Positions 1 to 8,751 are shown, numbered from the stretch's first letter. The stretch is 38,324 nucleotides of DNA from CAZZKE01 sp964655005 (GCA_964655005.1 CAZZKE010000022.1:1-38324); one strand, 5' to 3'. Program-made: numbers and translations. The notes: generated from the sequence alone by a model not told the origin.

Positions 1-69
1 TTAAGGTTGCCGTCGGCTAGATACTCTATAGTTGACGTATGATCCACAGCGCCCGAAGTATCCGATTCC

Positions 70-1077
70 TCACTGCTGATCTGCGCGACATTCTGAACTG
101 ATCGAGTAACTCTCGCCAATTTTCAGGATGTGCAGCCGCTCGTCGGAGATGCCTGCCTCCCGGCCGGCTTTTACGAGGCGAATGGGTGGTTCTTCGACTG
201 GTTCCTTTGTCATTACGATGTTGCCCCAATGCATGGCGATCAGATGACGGATACCCATATCCTGGGCGATTCGAACCGCCTCTTCCGGGTTGATGTGAGT
301 GCATTTGAAAAAGTAGTCCGGGTGATAAGCCCCGATTGGCAAAAGGCCCACATCGAACGGTCCGTAGATTCGCCCCAGTTCGGCGAAGACCTCTCCGTAT
401 GCAGTGTCTCCAGCGAAAAACAGGTGGGTTTTTTCCGACCGGACCTCGTATCCACACCAGAGGGAATGGTTGCGGTCCTTCAGGCCGCGCGCCGAACCGT
501 GCACGGCGGGCAGCGCGCGCACCTCTATGCCGCCGAACACGATGGCCTGATGCCAATCCAGTTCCCTGACGTTCATGAACCCCAAACCCCGCAGCAGCTT
601 TCCTACTCCCAGCGGTACCAGGACCTGGATTTTATCCTTATTACGCAGTCGGCGGAGGGTCCGTTCGTCAAGATGGTCAAAGTGATTATGAGAGATCAAA
701 AGAATATCGATGGGCGGCAACTGATCTGTACGCAGTGCCGGTCCGGAATGACGCTTCGGCCCAAAGGGAGGGTACGGCGACGCGTACTTGGTCAGAAATG
801 GGTCGGTCAGAAGGGTCCATCCAGCCTGGCGGACCAGGAATGTGGAATGGCCGAGCCAAGTTACTCCGTCCCCCTCTCCCAGGGCATGAAAGCCGTCCAT
901 CGTTTCTTCTGGGCTTTGGGTCGGTTCCGCAGGGAACTTCGGCATGGGCAGAAAGGCCGAAAATATCGAACGCCACATAAAACGCTTCCATTCCCTTTGC
1001 GTTCCACCCGGCGGGCGCGTGGCCGACCCTGGCGGGTTTTCGTATTTTATCTTTTCTGTCTCGTTCGACCTTGGCAA
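70..1077 (-). CDS. MBL-fold metal-dependent hydrolase (UlaG / NAPE-PLD-like)
   Basis: A 335-residue metallo-beta-lactamase-fold hydrolase. The domain begins near residue 70 (TWLGHSTFLV). The metal-binding signature HNHFDHLD lies near residue 130, followed by a later GDT motif (FFAGDTAYG) and an AMHWG motif near residue 285 that supplies a further ligand. This arrangement matches the subgroup containing UlaG-like lactonases and N-acyl-phosphatidylethanolamine phospholipase D-like proteins. The substrate cannot be told from sequence. The first 60 residues are basic and Pro-rich, with no obvious signal peptide. The start is a TTG, chosen because AAGGAG sits 6 nt upstream (minus strand, 1084-1089). 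An internal ATG at codon 33 is the alternative. The gene is divergent from the kinase gene to its right. The 69 bases before its stop, at the left edge of the window, hold no recognisable feature. Confidence 0.85.
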   Translation of the reverse strand: MPRSNETEKIKYENPPGSATRPPGGTQREWKRFMWRSIFSAFLPMPKFPAEPTQSPEETMDGFHALGEGDGVTWLGHSTFLVRQAGWTLLTDPFLTKYASPYPPFGPKRHSGPALRTDQLPPIDILLISHNHFDHLDERTLRRLRNKDKIQVLVPLGVGKLLRGLGFMNVRELDWHQAIVFGGIEVRALPAVHGSARGLKDRNHSLWCGYEVRSEKTHLFFAGDTAYGEVFAELGRIYGPFDVGLLPIGAYHPDYFFKCTHINPEEAVRIAQDMGIRHLIAMHWGNIVMTKEPVEEPPIRLVKAGREAGISDERLHILKIGESYSISSECRADQQ

Positions 1078-1195
1078 CGGGGTCTCCTTGATAAGAAAGA
1101 AATAACGATTTTAAAGAGTATGCATTACCGCGACGGTTTAATAAAAAATAATTTTCTGATTACGATTTTATAATTTAAAGTCACCATCTACAAAA

Positions 1196-1208
1196 AGTTT
1201 AGTAAACT
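1196..1208. promoter_or_regulatory. AT-rich intergenic region with a palindromic operator-like site
   Basis: The 269-bp gap between the divergent hydrolase and kinase genes is AT-rich and presumably holds both promoters. It contains a perfect 6-bp inverted repeat, AGTTTA-G-TAAACT. No regulator can be assigned and no clear -35/-10 pair was identified. Confidence 0.3.
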
Positions 1209-1346
1209 GTCCCCGTAATTTCGCAATTTTGGATTTATTTTCCATACTGTATGCGTACGATGTATGTATTCTATGTTTAGGTGTGGCGTTCCGGATTGCG
1301 CCGGTATTTACCCCCGGCCATCGCAGAGGCAAAACAAGGGTCAACG

Positions 1347-3584
1347 ATGAATTCCATCACAAATTCCGATGACGGCGGGCGCGACGGGAAAAGGCGCCTG
1401 ATCGCATTGAACAGCAGGACCCGGTCCATATTGATCTTCATTGCCGTAATCATAGCGGCCACAATTTTCACCCTTGATTTCCTGCTGCCGCTTGGGGTGG
1501 CCGGGGGCGTGCCCTACGTGGCGTTGGTTTTGTTGGGCACATGGTTTTCGGCGGTGCGCCATATTTACATTCTGGCGACCATCAGTTCGGTTTTGATTGT
1601 TCTTGGCTATTTTTTATCCCCGGATGGCGGCGTTTCCTGGATTGTATTCACCAATCGCGGCATGGCCCTGTTCGCCGTATGGGTTACCGCAATTCTCGCC
1701 GGTATGCGCAAGAAGTCCGACGAACGCCTGCACCAGGAGCAAAATCGTCTCGCCTCCCTTCTTACCTCCAGCCCGTCCGTGATCTATACCCGCAAGGCGA
1801 GCAACGATTACGCGCCGACCTTTGTCAGCGATAACGTGACGCGCCTGTTGGGATACAAGCCGGCTGATTTTATCGACGATCCCGGATTCTGGGCCAATGG
1901 CATTCACCCCGAAGACGCCCCGCGCGTGCTTGCCGGTCTGCAAGAGGAATTGTTCGCCCACGGTTTCCATTCGTGCGAATACCGGTTTCGCAAGCCCGAC
2001 GGCTCCTACATATGGGTGGATGATAACCTGAACCTGATATACGATTTCGATGGCGAACCGAAAGAGATCGTCGGCGCATGGGCCGATATAACCGAGCGCA
2101 AACATGCCCGGCAGGAGATCAACGACCGGCAGGAACGGACGCGCGCGATTGTCGATACGGTGGTCGATGGCATTATCACCATCGACGAAAAAGGCATCAT
2201 CGAAACATTCAATCCGGCCGCCGAGCGGATCTTTGGCTATACCCTTGAGGAAGTCGTAAACCGTAATGTAAAAATGCTGATGCCGGCCCCATACCAGGAA
2301 GAACACGACGGCTATCTTCATTCCTATATGGCAAGCGGTGAAGCGAAAATAATAGGGATCGGTCGCGAGGTGTCGGGGCTTCGCAAGGACGGCAAGACCT
2401 TTCCGATGGAACTGGCGGTCAGTGAAATGAAGCTTGGCAAGCAGCGCATGTTCACCGGAGTCGTGCGCGACATCACCGATCGCAGGCAAGCCGACCGGGC
2501 GAAGGGCGAATTCGTCTCGACGGTCAGCCACGAACTGCGCACGCCATTAACCTCGATCAAGGGATCGCTGGGCCTTATCCGGTCGGGCGCCGTCGGCGAA
2601 CTACCGGACAAATTGCGCGCCATGCTCGATATCGCCTACAGCAATTCAGACCGGCTGGTGCTGCTGATTAACGACATCCTGGATATGGAAAAAATCAGGG
2701 CCGGTAAAATGGACTACCTGATGGTGCCCATAGGCCTGGTTTCGCTGGTCGATGAAGCGATCCTGGCCAACAAGGGTTATGGCGACGAACACGGCGTAAC
2801 ATTCGTCAGGACGGCGGGCGATATGAATGCCATGGTGGAAGGAGACAAGGGCCGCCTGATGCAGGTCCTGTCCAACCTGATGTCCAACGCCGCCAAGTTT
2901 TCTCCCGATGGCGAACGGGTCGAAATGTCGGTTACCAGAAACGGCCCGATAATTCGCGTCGCCGTCAAAGACAACGGTCCGGGTATCCCCGACGAATTCA
3001 GGAAAACCATTTTCGAGAAATTTTCCCAGGCCGATTCGTCGGATACCCGGAAAAAGGGCGGCACCGGGCTGGGGCTCAGCATCAGCAGGACGATTGTCGA
3101 ACAGCACGGCGGAAGCATAGGGTTCGACAGCAAGGCTGGCGAGGGCTCGACATTCTTCATTGATCTGCCTGAACTGACGGTGGAAAACGACGCCCCGCCG
3201 CGGCAACCAAATGGCGAAGGCCGGCCCCGTATTCTTCATATCGAGGACGATGAAAGTATCCTCAGGATTGTTTCGGCCCTGGTCGCCGATAACGCCGATG
3301 TCGTGTTCGCCAGAACCTTAAGCGACGCCAGGGCCAGGCTTGACCGGGAATCCTTTGATTTGGTGATAATGGATCTGATATTGCCCGACGGCGATGGCGA
3401 AACCCTGCTGCCCATGCTAAACGGGCCGGGGCGGTCGCCGACCCCGGTTATTGTCTTCTCGGCCAGGGATATTTCCCGCGAAGCCCGGGCCGGCATCAAT
3501 GCGCTGCTGATTAAATCGCAAACCGCCAACGACGTACTGCTGGACACCATCCGTTCGGCGATAGGGACCGGGGGCGCGGGATAA
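1347..3584 (+). CDS. membrane hybrid sensor histidine kinase with FixL-like haem PAS and C-terminal receiver
   Basis: About 745 residues. Order: four hydrophobic segments (about 28-118), PAS/PAC 1 (about 135-255), PAS 2 (about 262-382), HisKA with the phosphoacceptor in VSHELRTP (His395), HATPase_c with N box NLMSNAAKF, DNGPGIP and GTGLGLS, then a receiver (626-745) with IEDD, phosphoacceptor Asp676 in VIMDL and Lys723. PAS 2 reads like the FixL oxygen-sensing domain: EEHDGY puts a His (320) where FixL has its haem-iron ligand, and IIGIGR puts an Arg (340) where FixL has its distal Arg. From this I infer an oxygen or redox sensor; haem binding is untested. ATG 1347 is preferred (AAGGG 7-11 nt upstream); GTG 1281 would add 22 residues. 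The stop abuts the next start, so the two genes are probably cotranslated. Confidence 0.9.
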   Translation: MNSITNSDDGGRDGKRRLIALNSRTRSILIFIAVIIAATIFTLDFLLPLGVAGGVPYVALVLLGTWFSAVRHIYILATISSVLIVLGYFLSPDGGVSWIVFTNRGMALFAVWVTAILAGMRKKSDERLHQEQNRLASLLTSSPSVIYTRKASNDYAPTFVSDNVTRLLGYKPADFIDDPGFWANGIHPEDAPRVLAGLQEELFAHGFHSCEYRFRKPDGSYIWVDDNLNLIYDFDGEPKEIVGAWADITERKHARQEINDRQERTRAIVDTVVDGIITIDEKGIIETFNPAAERIFGYTLEEVVNRNVKMLMPAPYQEEHDGYLHSYMASGEAKIIGIGREVSGLRKDGKTFPMELAVSEMKLGKQRMFTGVVRDITDRRQADRAKGEFVSTVSHELRTPLTSIKGSLGLIRSGAVGELPDKLRAMLDIAYSNSDRLVLLINDILDMEKIRAGKMDYLMVPIGLVSLVDEAILANKGYGDEHGVTFVRTAGDMNAMVEGDKGRLMQVLSNLMSNAAKFSPDGERVEMSVTRNGPIIRVAVKDNGPGIPDEFRKTIFEKFSQADSSDTRKKGGTGLGLSISRTIVEQHGGSIGFDSKAGEGSTFFIDLPELTVENDAPPRQPNGEGRPRILHIEDDESILRIVSALVADNADVVFARTLSDARARLDRESFDLVIMDLILPDGDGETLLPMLNGPGRSPTPVIVFSARDISREARAGINALLIKSQTANDVLLDTIRSAIGTGGAG

Positions 3585-4025
3585 ATGAATGATCCGGAAC
3601 CAGACAACGATATCGCCATTGCCCCCCATCGCCGGCGCGGCCTGCTGGACGCCGTCCGCAATCCTGATTTCAAGCTTGAATACATCGCCAGCCTTCGTGG
3701 GCATATGACCCCGTTCGACGGCGACCGGCGCAGCGGCGTGGTGCTGCGCTATGTGCCCGACCGGCTGATCCTGGAACCGGCCTCGTTCGTCCGCTATCTT
3801 GACGCCATGGGAGCGCAACAATGGCCGTCGCTGGAACAGGCGGCGGTAACCCTGCTAAATGATTTCAGCAATGAACTGGTGGCACGCTGGGTCCAGGTGG
3901 CGGTATCGGCGCCATCCGGGCTTTACCACGGCATCGACAGCCATGACGTATTGCTGGAAGACCGGCAGCCAAACTGGGATAACGCCGGGCTGCTGGCGCG
4001 ACTCGGTCACCCTTCCCGGCGCTGA
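3585..4025 (+). CDS. QueF-like tunnelling-fold protein lacking the catalytic Cys
   Basis: A 146-residue protein whose middle aligns by eye with unimodular QueF (NADPH-dependent preQ0 reductase of queuosine synthesis). LRYVPDRLILEPASFVRYL matches the QueF segment YIPD...VESKSLKLYL, including the substrate-binding Glu, and WVQVAVSAPSG matches the region before the last strand. The QueF active-site segment (SLC.VTGQPD) appears here as SLRGHMTPFDG, so the nucleophilic Cys is Arg. The His-Gly-Asp-Phe-His stretch is also not kept. It is therefore unlikely to reduce preQ0; a binding or regulatory role is possible. The ATG follows the kinase stop with no gap, so it may act with that kinase. It converges on fliJ with a 19-bp overlap of coding ends. 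The family assignment is a reading of short motifs, so moderate confidence. Confidence 0.6.
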   Translation: MNDPEPDNDIAIAPHRRRGLLDAVRNPDFKLEYIASLRGHMTPFDGDRRSGVVLRYVPDRLILEPASFVRYLDAMGAQQWPSLEQAAVTLLNDFSNELVARWVQVAVSAPSGLYHGIDSHDVLLEDRQPNWDNAGLLARLGHPSRR

Positions 4026-4435
4026 CGGATATGGCCTTGCAGGCCGATTTCATCGAGCACTATTTGTTCTTTTCGCGCCTCTTCCTTCTTCGCCTCGGCG
4101 ATCCGGTTAGCGTGCGCAGTCTCATATTTTTTCAGCTCGCGATAGGCCTCGGCCAGTTCCTCGCGGGCGCCATCGGCCTCGGTTTCGGCGCTGGCGATCG
4201 ATGACGCGATCCGTTCCCGTCTAAGGATGACCGCACGGGCGTAATTTCCATATATATAACCGGCCTCTTCCGGCGAGGCGGCGGCGGCTTGTTGTTCCCG
4301 GACCAGTTCGTCTTCCAGGTTGCGTGACTGGCTTTCCAGATTATCAATCAGGCGCATGATTTCGCCGAGTTTTCGCCGTTTCTGATCGACCCCCCAGGCG
4401 TTGAGTTTAATCAGGGTATTCAATCCCGTAGCCAC
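4007..4435 (-). CDS. fliJ: flagellar export protein FliJ-like
   Basis: A 142-residue protein that is almost entirely charged, heptad-rich helix with no hydrophobic core domain, as expected for FliJ, the coiled-coil stalk protein that works with the FliI ATPase and FlhA in flagellar type III export. FliJ sequences diverge strongly, so the call leans on length (FliJ is about 140-150 aa), the predicted coiled coil and position directly after fliI on the same strand (11-bp gap). The start is GTG with a GAGGG stretch about 9 nt upstream. Its 3' end overlaps the convergent QueF-like gene by 19 bp. Confidence 0.75.
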   Translation of the reverse strand: MATGLNTLIKLNAWGVDQKRRKLGEIMRLIDNLESQSRNLEDELVREQQAAAASPEEAGYIYGNYARAVILRRERIASSIASAETEADGAREELAEAYRELKKYETAHANRIAEAKKEEARKEQIVLDEIGLQGHIRQRREG

Positions 4436-4446
4436 TTATCCATCCC

Positions 4447-5880
4447 TCATTCCTGGTTAACCGGCGGCAATGTATCCAGGCCCGTGTCTCGCTCGCCACC
4501 GGACCCGGATTCCGGTTGCCGGGCCGCATCGGCGACCGGTTTATCCGGTGATGGCGTCATGCCAAGAATGTCCCGCAGTCCCTGGTAGCCGAGTTCGAGA
4601 GACACTTTTTCGTCGATGGTCTGGGCCAGAAAGGCCTCAATCGCCGGATAGTAATGAATGGCTTCATCTATTTCCGGGTCGGTCCCGCGCCGATAGGCGC
4701 CCAGCCTGATAAGTTCCGCCATGTCCTCGTACGTGGCCAGATATTTTTTGGCCCGGTTGATCACCTCGTTTTCCTCGGCCGTGTTGCAGTCAGGCATGGT
4801 TCTGGAAACGCTTTTCAGGATATTGACGGCCGGATAACGGCCGCGCTCGGCGATCGCCCGGTCGAGCACAATATGGCCATCCAGAATGCCGCGAACGGCG
4901 TCGGCCACCGGTTCGTTATGATCGTCCCCTTCGACCAGCACGGTAAACAGGCCGGTAATGCTGCCCTGCCCGTCACCGCCCGGACCGGCCCGTTCCAGCA
5001 AGCGCGGCAGTTCGGCAAAAACCGAAGGGGTATAGCCTTTCGAAGCCGGCGGTTCGCCGGCCGACAGGCTGATTTCACGTTGCGCCATGGCGAACCGGGT
5101 GACACTGTCCATCAGGCACAGCACATCGCGATTCCGGTCGCGGAAAAATTCGGATACGGCCAGAGTCACATAGGCCGCCTGGCGACGGACCAGGGGCGGT
5201 TCGTCCGACGTCGCGACGACGACGACGCTGCGCGCCATGCCGGTCTCGCCCAGGTCATCCTCGATAAATTCACGCGCTTCACGACCACGTTCACCGATCA
5301 GGCCAATGATGCTTATTTCGGCTTCCGTATGCCGGGCCATCATCGACATAACAGTCGATTTACCGACTCCCGAGCCAGAGAAAATGCCCATTCGCTGGCC
5401 CCGGCAACAGGTCAGGAAAGTGTTAAGCGCACGTATCCCCAAATCAATCTTGGCGCCGACCCGCTGGCGGGTGTGGGCCTCCGGCGGGCGGGCATGAATT
5501 CTATATGGCCTTGGCCCCATGATTAACGGGCCGCGGCCATCGACCGGCTCGCCGAAGGCATTTATGACCCGACCGGCCCAACTGTCATCGGGGTAGATTA
5601 CCGGATTGGCGACGCTTATTTCGGCCCGGCAACCAAGGCCTATGCCATCAAGCGTACCGAAGGGCAGCATCAGGGCGCGTCCGTTCTTAAAACCGACCGT
5701 TTCGCACAGCACGGTTCCGCCGCCGCGCCCGACCAAGCGGCAATGATCGCCGATTGAAAGCGTTCCTTCGACCCCTTCGACCTCAACCAACAGGCCAAGA
5801 ATACCCCGCACCCGGCCATACACCTTAAAATCGGGCAGGTGATCAATTTCACTTTCAATGGCGTCGGATATCAGGCTCAA
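4447..5880 (-). CDS. fliI: flagellum-specific ATP synthase FliI
   Basis: A 477-residue ATPase that energises flagellar protein export at the cytoplasmic face of the basal body. It has the F1-beta-like layout: N-terminal beta-barrel (1-95), Walker A GSGVGKST (about 169-176), the GERGREAREF segment typical of FliI/type III ATPases, Walker B region LCLMDSVTRFAMAQRE, and the family signature around SVFAELPRLLERAG. It is about 30 residues longer than usual because of a low-complexity Pro/Gly/Ser C-terminal tail (from about 445). The start is TTG (SLISDAIESE) behind a purine-rich stretch; no better start lies upstream. It forms an operon with fliJ and is divergent from ctrA, an arrangement that suggests control through the shared 161-bp region. 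Confidence 0.95.
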   Translation of the reverse strand: MSLISDAIESEIDHLPDFKVYGRVRGILGLLVEVEGVEGTLSIGDHCRLVGRGGGTVLCETVGFKNGRALMLPFGTLDGIGLGCRAEISVANPVIYPDDSWAGRVINAFGEPVDGRGPLIMGPRPYRIHARPPEAHTRQRVGAKIDLGIRALNTFLTCCRGQRMGIFSGSGVGKSTVMSMMARHTEAEISIIGLIGERGREAREFIEDDLGETGMARSVVVVATSDEPPLVRRQAAYVTLAVSEFFRDRNRDVLCLMDSVTRFAMAQREISLSAGEPPASKGYTPSVFAELPRLLERAGPGGDGQGSITGLFTVLVEGDDHNEPVADAVRGILDGHIVLDRAIAERGRYPAVNILKSVSRTMPDCNTAEENEVINRAKKYLATYEDMAELIRLGAYRRGTDPEIDEAIHYYPAIEAFLAQTIDEKVSLELGYQGLRDILGMTPSPDKPVADAARQPESGSGGERDTGLDTLPPVNQE

Positions 5881-5926
5881 GGCGTTTCTTCTCTATGCAC
5901 TAGGTCTCCGATTATCACTATGAGTA

Positions 5927-6017
5927 TTTAAGGTTTTGTTACTCCGGTCGGCGTTTGGCAAATGAGATCTAATTTAAGGTTAACAATTATTAATTTTTAA
6001 GGTTAATATATCGAATC
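5927..6017. promoter_or_regulatory. fliI-ctrA divergent control region with repeated TTTAAGGTT and a GANTC site
   Basis: Three copies of TTTAAGGTT start at 5927, 5973 and 5996, i.e. 46 and 23 bp apart. The last two are full TTAAGGTTAA (5974-5983, 5997-6006), whose complement TTAACCTTAA contains the TTAACC half-site typical of CtrA operators. Another TTAA lies at 5990-5993. GAATC at 6013-6017 fits the GANTC methylation site of CcrM. The layout suggests CtrA autoregulation and cell-cycle methylation control, as known for Caulobacter ctrA. The exact TTAA-N7-TTAA spacing is not present, so binding is inferred. Confidence 0.5.
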
Positions 6018-6041
6018 CTGAACAAAATTGGGGATGCCTCG

Positions 6042-6746
6042 ATGAGGGTGCTTCTCGTAGAAGACGATCCGGCGACCGCGCAAAGCCTGCAAATGATGCT
6101 CGAATCCGAGGGCATGGTCGTCGATGCCACCGACCTGGGCGAAGACGGACTGGAAATCGGCAAGCTATACGATTACGACATTATCATCCTTGATTTGATG
6201 CTGCCCGACATCGACGGCATCGAGGTCTTGCGGCGCCTTCGCGACGCCCGCGTGGATACCCCGGTGCTGATCCTGTCCGGATTGACGGAAGCCGAGAACA
6301 AGGTCAGGGGCCTGGGCTCCGGCGCCGACGATTACCTGACCAAACCCTTCGACAAGGCCGAACTGATGGCCCGTATCCAGGCCATTGTCCGCAGGTCGAA
6401 AGGCCATTCGCAGTCGATCATCAGCACCGGCAGGATGGCGGTTAATCTCGATACCCATACGGTCGAAGTCGATGGTGCGCCGATCCACCTGACCGGCAAG
6501 GAATATGGAATTTTGGAACTGCTGTCGCTGCGCAAGGGAACGACCCTGACCAAGGAAATGTTCCTCAATCACCTGTATGGCGGGATGGACGAGCCGGAAC
6601 TCAAGATTATCGACGTTTTTATCTGTAAATTGCGCAAGAAGCTGAACAACGCCACCAATGGCGAAAACTATATCGAGACGATCTGGGGTCGGGGTTATGT
6701 TCTGCGAGATTCCGCAACGGGCGAAGAAGCCGCAGCAAGCGCCTAA
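6042..6746 (+). CDS. ctrA: cell-cycle master response regulator CtrA
   Basis: A 234-residue OmpR-family regulator. The receiver (1-120) has acidic residues EDD (7-9), phosphoacceptor Asp51 in IILDLMLPDIDG and Lys in LTKPFD. The winged-helix DNA-binding domain (about 125-228) contains LTGKEYGILELL, LTKEMFLNHLYGGMDEPELKIIDVFICKLRKKL and IETIWGRGY, which are nearly diagnostic for CtrA. CtrA controls division, DNA replication, flagella and chemotaxis in alphaproteobacteria; in Rhodospirillales it is mainly a motility regulator. ATG 6042 has GGGGA 7 nt upstream. It is divergent from fliI and converges on cheR with a 4-bp overlap. The presence of a ChpT-like protein nearby supports a CckA-ChpT-CtrA phosphorelay; cckA is not in the window. 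Confidence 0.97.
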   Translation: MRVLLVEDDPATAQSLQMMLESEGMVVDATDLGEDGLEIGKLYDYDIIILDLMLPDIDGIEVLRRLRDARVDTPVLILSGLTEAENKVRGLGSGADDYLTKPFDKAELMARIQAIVRRSKGHSQSIISTGRMAVNLDTHTVEVDGAPIHLTGKEYGILELLSLRKGTTLTKEMFLNHLYGGMDEPELKIIDVFICKLRKKLNNATNGENYIETIWGRGYVLRDSATGEEAAASA

Positions 6747-7579
6747 TTAAGGTCGAACGTAACGTCCGATCCAGACAGGCAGTAGACGCCGCGAAAACCG
6801 GGGACGGGCTTGAATTTATCGGTAATCCCAAGAACCGTTTCGGCGCCGCCCAGAAACAACACGCCATCTTCAGGCATCAGACGGCTAACCTGCTCCAGGA
6901 CCCGGCCCTTGGTTTCCTGATCAAAATAAATCAGCACATTGCGGCAAAATACGATGTCAAACATGCCCAATGGTTGCAGGTCGTCCAGCAGATTATAAAA
7001 CTTGAACTGGATCAACGCCTGCAGGGCGGGATCAATCTGCCACATTTCATCCTGTTTCTTGAAATATTTAAGCAACAGTTGAATGGGCAGGCCACGCTGC
7101 ACTTCGAATTGCGAATAGATGCCGGATTTCGCCTTGGCAAGAATATCGTGGGAAATATCGGTGCCGACAATTTCGCTGCGCCAGCCGGCCAGCTTCGCCG
7201 CTTCTTCCTTGAGAATCATCGCCAGTGTATAGGGTTCCTGGCCGCTGGCCGCCGCCGCGCACCAGATTCGCACTGATTTTCTGGACTCCCTGCTTGCCAT
7301 TATTTTCGGCAAGACATGATTGCGGAACAAATCAAACGGCTTGATATCACGGAAGAAAAACGACTCATTGGTGGTCATCGCCTCGGTCACTTCCTTGACC
7401 AGGCTGGCGTCGCTATGGGCCTTCATGGTATCGACGAGTTCTTCAAGGCCCTTCAGGCCGCGTTTCCGCGCCACCGGCATCAGGCGGCTTTCAAGCAGGT
7501 AAGACTTATCCTCGCTTAACACCAGCCCTGACTGCTCTTTAACAAGCACCGACAAAAATTCGAAATCACCCGGCCTCAT
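6743..7579 (-). CDS. cheR: chemotaxis protein methyltransferase CheR
   Basis: A 278-residue S-adenosylmethionine-dependent methyltransferase that methylates glutamates of chemoreceptors. The N-terminal helical domain (1-75) ends in TTNESFFFRD, a CheR hallmark. The Rossmann SAM-binding motif is IWCAAAASGQEPYTLAM (about 105-122), followed by GTDIS and DIVFCRNVLIYFD. No C-terminal receptor-tethering pentapeptide domain is seen. It begins immediately after the cheB stop (no intergenic base), so the two antagonistic adaptation enzymes are likely translated together. It is the last gene of the che run and ends inside the end of ctrA. Confidence 0.95.
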   Translation of the reverse strand: MRPGDFEFLSVLVKEQSGLVLSEDKSYLLESRLMPVARKRGLKGLEELVDTMKAHSDASLVKEVTEAMTTNESFFFRDIKPFDLFRNHVLPKIMASRESRKSVRIWCAAAASGQEPYTLAMILKEEAAKLAGWRSEIVGTDISHDILAKAKSGIYSQFEVQRGLPIQLLLKYFKKQDEMWQIDPALQALIQFKFYNLLDDLQPLGMFDIVFCRNVLIYFDQETKGRVLEQVSRLMPEDGVLFLGGAETVLGITDKFKPVPGFRGVYCLSGSDVTFDLN

Positions 7580-8707
7580 TTAGCTGCCCTTACCGACAAA
7601 TTTCATTACATGTGACGCCATTTCCTTAAGCGGCAGCACGGCGCTGCAAACACCGGCCATGGCGACGGCGCCCGGCATACCCCAGACGACGCTTGATTCC
7701 TCGTCCTGGGCGATTACCGTACCGCCACTGTTGACGACTTCAACACAGCCCTTTTGGCCATCCGCGCCCATGCCGGTCAGGATAACGGCCAGGACATTTG
7801 CGCCAAAAACCCTAACGACACTGCGCAGCATGGGATCGACCGCCGGCTGGCAAAAATTTTCCGGCGGATCCTGATTCAGCTCGATCAGGCGCCTTCCGTC
7901 TTTTCCCACCACCACCATGTGATATCCCCCGGGGGCCAGAAAAATGGTCCCGGGTTTGAGTTCTTCGCCGTTAGCCCCTTCCCGGCATTCCCAATCCGTC
8001 ATCTTGGTTATGTGCTGGGCCAGGATGGTGGTAAAGGTCGGCGGCATATGCTGGGTAAGGACAACCGGCAGACCGATCGACGGACTCAAATTCTTGAAAA
8101 ACTCAAGCACCGCCTGAGGCCCGCCGGTCGAACTGCCGACCGCCAGTATTTTCGGATTCAGGGCTCCGGGGCTGCGCAGCTTGAATACCTTGTCCGCCGG
8201 TTTTATCGCAACCGGGGCCGGCGGTACGCCGAGTCTGCGTTCGGGACCGGCGGCGGGGCGAACCTTCTGCCGGCGGGCCGTTCCCAGCGCCTTGACTTTA
8301 TCCATCAATTCCCGCCGGAAGCCGCCTTCGGCATGAATATCGGCGGTAGATGTCGGCTTCGGGATATAATCCGAAGCGCCGGCTTGCAGCGCCTGAATAC
8401 TGATATTCGCGTTCCGGGCGGTTAATGTAGACGAGATAACGACCTTCACGCTGGCATCAATCTTGAGCAATTCAGGCAGCGCCGTCAGGCCGTCCATAAC
8501 CGGCATTTCGATATCAAGGACGATGACGTCAACATCGTAACGGGCCAGGTTGGTCACCGCCAATTTGCCGTTGCCGACGGAGGCGACGACCTGAATTTCG
8601 TTGTCCGCTTCCAATATCCTTGCAGTCAGGCCACGGATAACGGCCGAATCATCGACTATCATCACCCTGATTGGATTGGCGGAACTGACCGCCTCATTAG
8701 CTGGCAC
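7580..8707 (-). CDS. cheB: chemotaxis response regulator / protein-glutamate methylesterase CheB
   Basis: A 375-residue two-domain protein. The receiver (about 12-130) has IVDDSAVIR and phosphoacceptor Asp65 (VIVLDIEMP). A linker of about 50 residues leads to the methylesterase domain (about 190-370), whose catalytic triad can be read as Ser in GSSTGGPQA, His in TQHMPPTF and Asp in TGMGADG. When phosphorylated by CheA it demethylates or deamidates chemoreceptors, opposing CheR. The start is GTG (PANEAVSS), with a purine-rich AAGGA about a dozen bases upstream. It lies 44 bp downstream of cheY and abuts cheR. Confidence 0.95.
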   Translation of the reverse strand: MPANEAVSSANPIRVMIVDDSAVIRGLTARILEADNEIQVVASVGNGKLAVTNLARYDVDVIVLDIEMPVMDGLTALPELLKIDASVKVVISSTLTARNANISIQALQAGASDYIPKPTSTADIHAEGGFRRELMDKVKALGTARRQKVRPAAGPERRLGVPPAPVAIKPADKVFKLRSPGALNPKILAVGSSTGGPQAVLEFFKNLSPSIGLPVVLTQHMPPTFTTILAQHITKMTDWECREGANGEELKPGTIFLAPGGYHMVVVGKDGRRLIELNQDPPENFCQPAVDPMLRSVVRVFGANVLAVILTGMGADGQKGCVEVVNSGGTVIAQDEESSVVWGMPGAVAMAGVCSAVLPLKEMASHVMKFVGKGS

Positions 8708-8751
8708 GATGTTTATCCGTTCCTTCGATGATTAGAAAAATTCTGACGGAC

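Noticed and set aside
1614..2531. long open frame on the minus strand within the hybrid kinase
   Set aside because: It mirrors a strongly recognisable kinase; it has no family signature of its own. The same holds for the antisense frames at 13496-14446, 15250-16302, 16393-17667 and 21474-22763, which come from high-GC codon bias.
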